The notes under the pieces are model-generated. The model was not told the DNA's origin and ran no database searches. It was given only the letters and a program-made list of their open reading frames with translations. Below, piece after piece: positions 8,901 to 11,898 of a stretch of 11,898 bases of DNA (the first letter of the stretch is position 1; the number at the start of each line of letters is the position of its first letter). Source of the stretch: Candidatus Delongbacteria bacterium (GTDB lineage: Bacteria > UBA4055); NCBI GenBank assembly GCA_028702975.1, contig JAQVNT010000025.1, positions 1-11,898 on the forward strand. The letters run 5' to 3'. The position numbers and the translations under genes were made by a program.

Positions 8901-9628
8901 TCTGACTGCATCAGTCTGGAAATGACTTTCACGAGTTTTTTGGGAATATCCTTTCTCAACTCTTCAAGAGGCGTATAGTTGCCCTTGACCGCGTTTGCCA
9001 TGATCTCGTGCTTGTCCTTCCCTTTGAACGGAAGCTTTCCTGTTATGCTGAAATAAAAGGTTACACCGAGCGAGAAGAAATCTATCCTGTGCGTCACATC
9101 CTTTTTCTGTATGAGCTCGGGAGCTATGAACTGCATGGTCCCCCTTACTTCAGTAGGATTTTTTGAACCTGCGAAACCGAAATCCATCAGCTTGAGCTTA
9201 CCGTAATCGTCTATAAAGATATTATCGGGCTTTATATCGTAATGTATAATGTCCTTTGAATGAATGTAGGAGAGAGCCCGTGATGCCTGTATAAGATCAT
9301 TTTCAACTTTTTCCCAGGAAAAACTCTCCTTGAGTGATTTGTACAGCGATTTACCCTGAATGTATTCCATCGTAAAGAAAAGCTCGTCAGACTTTTTGTC
9401 AATATCGAAGTCATGTACTTTTACAAGATTCGGATGAACGAGCGATATGAGAAACTTGAATTCATGCTTGAATACCTTTATTGCTTTTCTTGAAATCACA
9501 TCCGTTTTGATCTTTTTAAGCGCAAGAACCTTACCGTACTCGAATTGATCGGCTACTTTATACACGCTTCCGAAACCGCCCTGTCCAAGCAGCTGCACCG
9601 GTTGATATCTCTGATTTATCAGTTCCAT
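5903..9628 (-). CDS. Ser/Thr protein kinase fused to STAND/AAA_16-type ATPase and TPR array
   Basis: This is a 1241-residue protein with no signal or membrane segment, so probably a cytoplasmic signalling protein. The kinase domain (about 8-260) has the Gly loop GQGGFGSV (15-22), Lys38, Glu56, catalytic loop HYDIKPDN (Asp131, Lys133, Asn136), DFG (149-151), RGT (162-164) and APE (169-171). All catalytic residues are present, but the HRD arginine is Tyr130 (a non-RD kinase). The ATPase region (about 285-640) opens with LIGRKKEL (286-293). It has Walker A GRYGMGKSS (319-327) and a GGIPYYINELL motif (525-535) typical of AAA_16/STAND NTPases. Its Walker B-like stretch FVLELKDFDN (425-434) is altered. 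From about 677 to 1225 the sequence is helical repeats matching TPR, for example YLSLGDIYYRLMDRENSIKY. ATG 9628 was chosen because AGAGG lies 6 nt upstream and the homologous sequence begins there. It is the first gene of the minus-strand run and overlaps the next by 11 nt. Confidence 0.9.
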   Translation of the reverse strand: MELINQRYQPVQLLGQGGFGSVYKVADQFEYGKVLALKKIKTDVISRKAIKVFKHEFKFLISLVHPNLVKVHDFDIDKKSDELFFTMEYIQGKSLYKSLKESFSWEKVENDLIQASRALSYIHSKDIIHYDIKPDNIFIDDYGKLKLMDFGFAGSKNPTEVRGTMQFIAPELIQKKDVTHRIDFFSLGVTFYFSITGKLPFKGKDKHEIMANAVKGNYTPLEELRKDIPKKLVKVISRLMQSDPEKRYDSADEIIMELIDDNQKRNSVQFLFTGLGIRSYISSGKLIGRKKELGILLSNSSKVFEEKVFYDNKPVFLIGRYGMGKSSILREYKYLIQLNENIDYFTANFVRGDETKYQAFEIIIQEMFRVYNLNPDQYPGLRFIFDNGDDHSLTPDDSGIAKIRNIEEIDAISDFFCTLATKHRFVLELKDFDNSNSSAINLLEVLTREMRKSPEKGMTFMLVLTIQTENLKSYQKITLKRLRENIHKLEINNLNVLETREYVTQLLMEESIAEEIISFMHKFTGGIPYYINELLIYLFNSNYLSRSKMKWSLNPAFMTDVTAGLRDITYSNFKRFSNIEQAMIKELVVLGRPIPMSMLEVISKVTMINNQIALKFLHKLTDSEVVEKIKYYDGYRYYLAKRLFTNAVTKDFNKDAYSLWSKLTAELIEEKQGVTSDNIYALTDYYYRSERKDKAIDLLERSVNKSLDENNLEFAVTNLKRLYGMIDEKIYPEKKVNTFITIIHNQSVLGNYDSVLDQLVKFEDEDHEMTGINKLKIQLIKYDCSSKAGRYDYLDSTRSWLNAFKIKSSYPKEMKAAYLVWQAEYYSNEGFYTKAVRLFNKALKIYRKGKRDLLEARTVFKICRIRLIQGRLKNVLNEMNTYFETFKKYNESDDILEGYLSLGDIYYRLMDRENSIKYYTECNTLAKDENNISFEVQSSQRLSEFKLNSLNFNDAITLINCGVEKPEDISIADLTSDIYHGRASYYYTTGKLEQALQSIDKSVDIRSLLKRNVKMTESMFLKIKILIRQQKIVEAQKILDITKQYYKRGNVKYMVAYSVCESLINLYSGKYKKALKILLKIRKTVDEFMHLKERISYRIILTLVYEKLRDLNKTMGSIGEAYALYYQNNQLLEDEKILNFKLQILYNKVRCYAGDMDNGIKEMSNIIQFLGNHELPFYKAVVNYNLGQVYLDSDQNYRAVGCFRSAKKEFEKLSTNYPEYKYSIEVIEKIEGKQQDDRHEE

Positions 9629-9642
9629 ACCTAACCTCTTTA

Positions 9643-9688
9643 TCCCAAAGAATCTGAATATAATTAGAATATAACAATAATTTTGGGA
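9643..9688 (-). repeat. Inverted repeat in the leader of the kinase gene
   Basis: Perfect 7-bp arms, TCCCAAA (9643-9649) and TTTGGGA (9682-9688), flank a 32-nt AT-rich spacer. The minus-strand leader would carry a hairpin ending just upstream of the kinase ribosome binding site (9639-9635). It could be an operator or an RNA structure, or chance in AT-rich DNA. I could not identify a convincing -35/-10 pair for the kinase run in 9629-9772, although TATAAT occurs on the minus strand at 9757-9752. Confidence 0.35.
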
Positions 9689-9730
9689 AAAAAATAGAGA
9701 AAATATGATCTGATAATTTGAAAATTTTTC

Positions 9731-9759
9731 TTGCAATCCTTTGAGTCATTAATTATATT
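9731..9759 (+). promoter_or_regulatory. Sigma70-type promoter of the tRNA cluster
   Basis: The -35 element is TTGCAA (9731-9736), followed by a 17-nt spacer and -10 TATATT (9754-9759). The predicted start is near 9766, only about 7 nt before the first tRNA. The stretch after the -10 (acccgac) is GC-rich, as in growth-rate and ppGpp-controlled stable RNA promoters; that regulation is inference. Confidence 0.7.
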
Positions 9760-9772
9760 ACCCGACTTGAAA

Positions 9773-9844
<72 letters not shown>

Positions 9845-9853
9845 CTTTTTTTT

Positions 9854-9925
9854 GGCGACGTAGCCAAGCGGTAAGGCAGAAGTCTGCAAAACTTCTATGC
9901 GCCAGTTCAAATCTGGCCGTCGCCT
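9854..9925 (+). tRNA. tRNA-Cys (anticodon GCA)
   Basis: Acceptor GGCGACG pairs with CGTCGCC (9918-9924), discriminator T9925, as is normal for tRNA-Cys. The anticodon stem GAAGT/ACTTC holds loop CTGCAAA, giving GCA. The T-arm is GCCAG-TTCAAAT-CTGGC. No CCA is encoded. It lies 9 nt after tRNA-Gly(GCC) and 16 nt before tRNA-Leu, so it is very probably processed from the same transcript. Confidence 0.97.
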
Positions 9926-9941
9926 CAAGGAACTTATGGCT

Positions 9942-10025
9942 GCTGGAGTGGTGGAATTGGTAGACACAAGGGACTTAAAATCCCTCGGTACTCGTACTGT
10001 GCCGGTTCAAGTCCGGCCTTCAGCA
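9942..10025 (+). tRNA. tRNA-Leu (anticodon UAA)
   Basis: This is a class II tRNA with a long variable arm (GGTAC-TC-GTACT type). Acceptor GCTGGAG pairs with CTTCAGC (10018-10024) with one G-T pair, discriminator A10025, as expected for leucine. The anticodon stem AGGGA/TCCCT holds loop CTTAAAA, giving UAA. The T-arm is GCCGG-TTCAAGT-CCGGC. The genome continues CAA after the discriminator, so CCA is not encoded. It is third in the cluster and is followed by a terminator-like hairpin. Confidence 0.97.
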
Positions 10026-10029
10026 CAAT

Positions 10030-10052
10030 AAAGGAGAGAGATCTCCTTTTTT
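10030..10052 (+). terminator. Intrinsic terminator-like hairpin after tRNA-Leu
   Basis: An 8-bp stem (AAAGGAGA, 10030-10037, with TCTCCTTT, 10042-10049) closes a GAGA tetraloop and runs into a T-tract (10047-10052). It probably ends or attenuates the Gly-Cys-Leu transcript. The T-tract is short, so read-through into the downstream tRNA-Gly is likely. Confidence 0.6.
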
Positions 10053-10067
10053 AGCATAGCACAAAAA

Positions 10068-10139
10068 GCGGGAATAGCTCAGTGGTAGAGCATCAGCTTC
10101 CCAAGCTGAGGGTCGCGGGTTCGACCCCCGTTTCCCGCT
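10068..10139 (+). tRNA. tRNA-Gly (anticodon CCC)
   Basis: Acceptor GCGGGAA pairs with TTCCCGC (10132-10138), discriminator T10139. The D-arm is identical to that of the first tRNA-Gly. The anticodon stem TCAGC/GCTGA holds loop TTCCCAA, giving CCC for GGG codons. The T-arm GCGGG-TTCGACC-CCCGT differs from the GCC tRNA by one base, so the two are probably paralogues. No CCA is encoded, and C plus six T residues follow (10141-10146). It lies 42 nt after tRNA-Leu, beyond the hairpin, and I see no strong promoter of its own (only TAGCAT at 10052-10057). Confidence 0.97.
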
Positions 10140-10162
10140 CTTTTTTATTTACGACATATTTA

Positions 10163-10191
10163 TTGACTTTTTCACTTTAAAAATTTATTTT
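10163..10191 (+). promoter_or_regulatory. Sigma70-type promoter of pheST
   Basis: TTGACT (10163-10168), a 17-nt spacer and TATTTT (10186-10191) fit a sigma70 promoter. The predicted start is near 10198, giving a leader of about 35 nt. That is too short for a T-box or a leader-peptide attenuator, so pheST does not seem to use those controls here. Confidence 0.65.
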
Positions 10192-10232
10192 TAGCATCTG
10201 ATTAATAATGACGGAGTTGAAATAAAAAACAT

Positions 10233-11231
10233 ATGAACGATCTAAATGAATTAAAAACCCGGATACTTGATGATATAAGATCAGCTTCAGACTATGCGGA
10301 AACGGAAGAAAAAAGGATAAAATATCTCTCAAAAAAAGGCGAGATAACGCTGCTTTTCGGTAAGATAAAGGACATTGAACCAGAGAACAGAAAGGATTTC
10401 GGCCAGTTCATCAACGATCTCAGAGATGAGGCTTTCGATATCATCAATTCGCTCAAAGAGAAATATTGTGAAACTTCCGCAGAGGATATCGATCTCACTC
10501 TGCCGGGCAAAATGCCTGAATCAGGCTCATATCATCCGCTGAACCTTGTCAGGGACGAGCTGAAAAAAATTTTCAGGAAGATGGGATTCTCTGTTGCTGC
10601 GGGACCCGAGGTCGAAACTGAATACTATATCTTCGACGCTCTGAATATGCCTTCGTGGCACCCGGCAAGAAAAGTTACCGATTCGCTTTATGTTGAAAAA
10701 GACAAACTCTTGCGCACGGAGACATCCTCGGTACAAATAAGAACGATGGAAAAAGGCAAACCTCCTTTCAGAATAATCTCTCCCGGAAGAGTTTACAGGA
10801 ATGAAAAAGAGAATGCCACGCATACAGCAATGTTCTCCCAGTGCGAAGGGCTTTATGTCAACAGGGGTGTTTCGTTCGCTGAGCTTAAAGGTACACTGAA
10901 AGAATTCTTTAAAGCTCTTTACGGTAAAGACACGGTCGTAAGGTTCAGACCTCACTTTTTCCCTTTCACAGAACCCTCGGCAGAAGTGGATGTGAGCTGT
11001 TTCAAATGCAAAGGCAAAGGCTGCTCGATCTGCAAAAAAAGCGGATGGCTGGAGCTCGGAGGATGCGGTATGGTACACCCTAAAGTCCTTGAGAATGTAG
11101 GTATAGACAGCGAAGAATTCACGGGTTTTGCTTTCGGTCTGGGTATTGAAAGGCTCGCCATGCTTAAGTACGGCGTAAATGATATAAGGGATTTCACCGA
11201 GAACGACCTGAGATTTCTTGAACAGTTTTAA
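10233..11231 (+). CDS. pheS: Phenylalanyl-tRNA synthetase alpha subunit
   Basis: PheS is the catalytic alpha subunit of the cytoplasmic alpha2beta2 enzyme that charges tRNA-Phe with phenylalanine. The 332 residues match the usual bacterial length (about 330-350). An N-terminal coiled coil that contacts tRNA spans about 1-85. The class II catalytic core begins near 100 (SGSYHPLN). Visible motifs are GPEVETEYYIFDALN (124-138), HPAR (143-146), motif 2 FRIISPGRVYRNE with THTAMFSQCEG (179-206), FRPHFFPFTEPSAEVDV (238-254), a CxxC-x4-CxxC cluster (Cys256, 259, 264, 267) as in B. subtilis-type PheS, and motif 3 GFAFGLGIERLAML (298-311). The ATG is the only reasonable start because TGA lies in frame at 10218. 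The nearest GGAG (10213-10216) is 16 nt away, an unusually long spacing. pheT follows after 22 nt. Confidence 0.98.
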   Translation: MNDLNELKTRILDDIRSASDYAETEEKRIKYLSKKGEITLLFGKIKDIEPENRKDFGQFINDLRDEAFDIINSLKEKYCETSAEDIDLTLPGKMPESGSYHPLNLVRDELKKIFRKMGFSVAAGPEVETEYYIFDALNMPSWHPARKVTDSLYVEKDKLLRTETSSVQIRTMEKGKPPFRIISPGRVYRNEKENATHTAMFSQCEGLYVNRGVSFAELKGTLKEFFKALYGKDTVVRFRPHFFPFTEPSAEVDVSCFKCKGKGCSICKKSGWLELGGCGMVHPKVLENVGIDSEEFTGFAFGLGIERLAMLKYGVNDIRDFTENDLRFLEQF

Positions 11232-11253
11232 ATAACAACGGAATTTGATCAAA

Positions 11254-11898
11254 ATGAAAATTTCTGCAAAGTGGCTTAAAGATTATGTTGATTTTGAAAT
11301 AAACGGGAATAATATCGGTGATATCGTTCACAGGCTCGCTATACTCGGATTCGAGAGCGAAGGCGTTGAACATATTAAAAGAGAATTCGATGATTTCGTC
11401 GTAGGTAAAGTTCTGGAATGCGTAAAACACCCCAACGCCGACAAATTGAGCCTGTGCAAGGTGGATGTCGGGACGGCAGTGCTGCCGATAGTCTGCGGCG
11501 CGCCGAACGTGGCCGCCGGACAGACCGTGCCTGTAGCGCTCGAGAGCGCGAAGGTGAAGGACTTCGTGATCAAGAAAACGAAGATCCGCGGCGAGGAGTC
11601 TATCGGAATGATATGCGCGGAAGACGAGCTCGGACTCTCGGACGATCACGAAGGCATTATGATCCTCGATGACGGTCTGGACGCGGGAACGCCGCTGAAA
11701 GAGCTTTTCGGCTACGAAGACATCGTCTTCGAACTTGAGGTGACCTCCAACAGAGCCGACGCGCTCGGCTATCTGGGATTCGGCAGGGAGTTCGCGTTCA
11801 TGACGGATAAAGAGCTTAGGGCACCTGAAGTTGTGCTTGAGGAAGCTGCCGAAAGAACAGCCGGAAATATCGGGATCGAGATCCTTGACCCCGGCGCC
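11254..11898 (+). CDS. pheT: Phenylalanyl-tRNA synthetase beta subunit, N-terminal part (cut by window edge)
   Basis: PheT is the beta subunit of phenylalanyl-tRNA synthetase, which binds tRNA-Phe and carries the editing site. Only the first 215 codons of about 800 are present, in frame to the window edge. The start MKISAKWLKDYVD is typical. An EMAP-like tRNA-binding domain follows (about 45-150: VVGKVLECVKHPNADKLSLC, CGAPNVAAGQTVPVA, KIRGEESIGMICAEDELGL). Then comes the EVTSNRADALGYLGFGREFA motif (162-181) that leads into the B3/B4 editing domain. ATG 11254 has only a weak GGA (11240-11242) upstream, so coupling to pheS translation is likely. GC content and GC at third codon positions rise sharply from about codon 60, although the protein stays a normal PheT. 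Confidence 0.97.
   Translation, partial: MKISAKWLKDYVDFEINGNNIGDIVHRLAILGFESEGVEHIKREFDDFVVGKVLECVKHPNADKLSLCKVDVGTAVLPIVCGAPNVAAGQTVPVALESAKVKDFVIKKTKIRGEESIGMICAEDELGLSDDHEGIMILDDGLDAGTPLKELFGYEDIVFELEVTSNRADALGYLGFGREFAFMTDKELRAPEVVLEEAAERTAGNIGIEILDPGA

Noticed and set aside
5903..9736. 36-residue N-terminal extension of the kinase
   Set aside because: The added residues are Phe/Ile/Tyr-rich, translated from AT-rich intergenic DNA. ATG 9628 has AGAGG at 6 nt and the kinase fold begins immediately after it.
10140..10232. Possible T-box or attenuator upstream of pheS
   Set aside because: The predicted leader is only about 35 nt, with no T-box motif, leader peptide or terminator hairpin.
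10527..11252. 241-codon open frame on the minus strand
   Set aside because: It is antisense to pheS, which is certain from its motifs. The antisense product matches nothing I recognise.
11194..11672. Several open frames on both strands at the start of pheT
   Set aside because: They shadow pheT. The long antisense frames result from the GC-rich codon use in this stretch.

Overview
The window looks like chromosomal DNA from a Gram-negative-type bacterium of moderately low GC (roughly 35-45% by eye). It has a lipoprotein signal peptide, a multi-pass envelope protein and sigma70-like promoters (TTGCAA-17-TATATT and TTGACT-17-TATTTT). Those promoters differ from the Bacteroidota consensus. DUF4175-like proteins and Ser/Thr kinase-ATPase-TPR proteins are common in the FCB supergroup and related candidate phyla such as Delongbacteria. 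That placement is an impression and cannot be proven here.

Left arm, minus strand, 9628 to 1: a tightly packed, probably co-transcribed four-gene run. Transcription order is (1) a cytoplasmic Ser/Thr protein kinase fused to a STAND/AAA_16-type ATPase and a long TPR array; (2) a large DUF4175-like membrane protein with three predicted membrane helices, beta-rich domains, a long coiled coil and a collagen-like Gly-rich linker; (3) a lipoprotein of the UshA/5'-nucleotidase family in which every recognisable metal-ligand motif is altered while the nucleotide-binding C-terminal domain is kept; (4) the N-terminal part of a two-helix membrane sensor, probably a histidine kinase, cut by the window edge. 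Genes 1 and 2 overlap by 11 nt, and gaps 2/3 and 3/4 are 16 and 14 nt. The set reads as a possible trans-envelope sensing and signalling module. I know of no described system with this exact set.

Centre, 9629 to 10232: a 144-nt divergent intergenic region holds a good promoter for a plus-strand tRNA cluster, Gly(GCC)-Cys(GCA)-Leu(UAA). This is the order of the E. coli glyW-cysT-leuZ operon. A small intrinsic-terminator-like hairpin and a fourth tRNA, Gly(CCC), follow. None of the four encodes its CCA end.

Right arm, plus strand, 10233 to 11898: pheS, with its own promoter, followed 22 nt later by pheT (N-terminal 215 codons only). These encode the two subunits of phenylalanyl-tRNA synthetase. 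Base composition inside pheT jumps from about 40% to nearly 60% GC around 11430-11460, a sharp and unexplained shift. I saw no mobile element, CRISPR array, rRNA or riboswitch.
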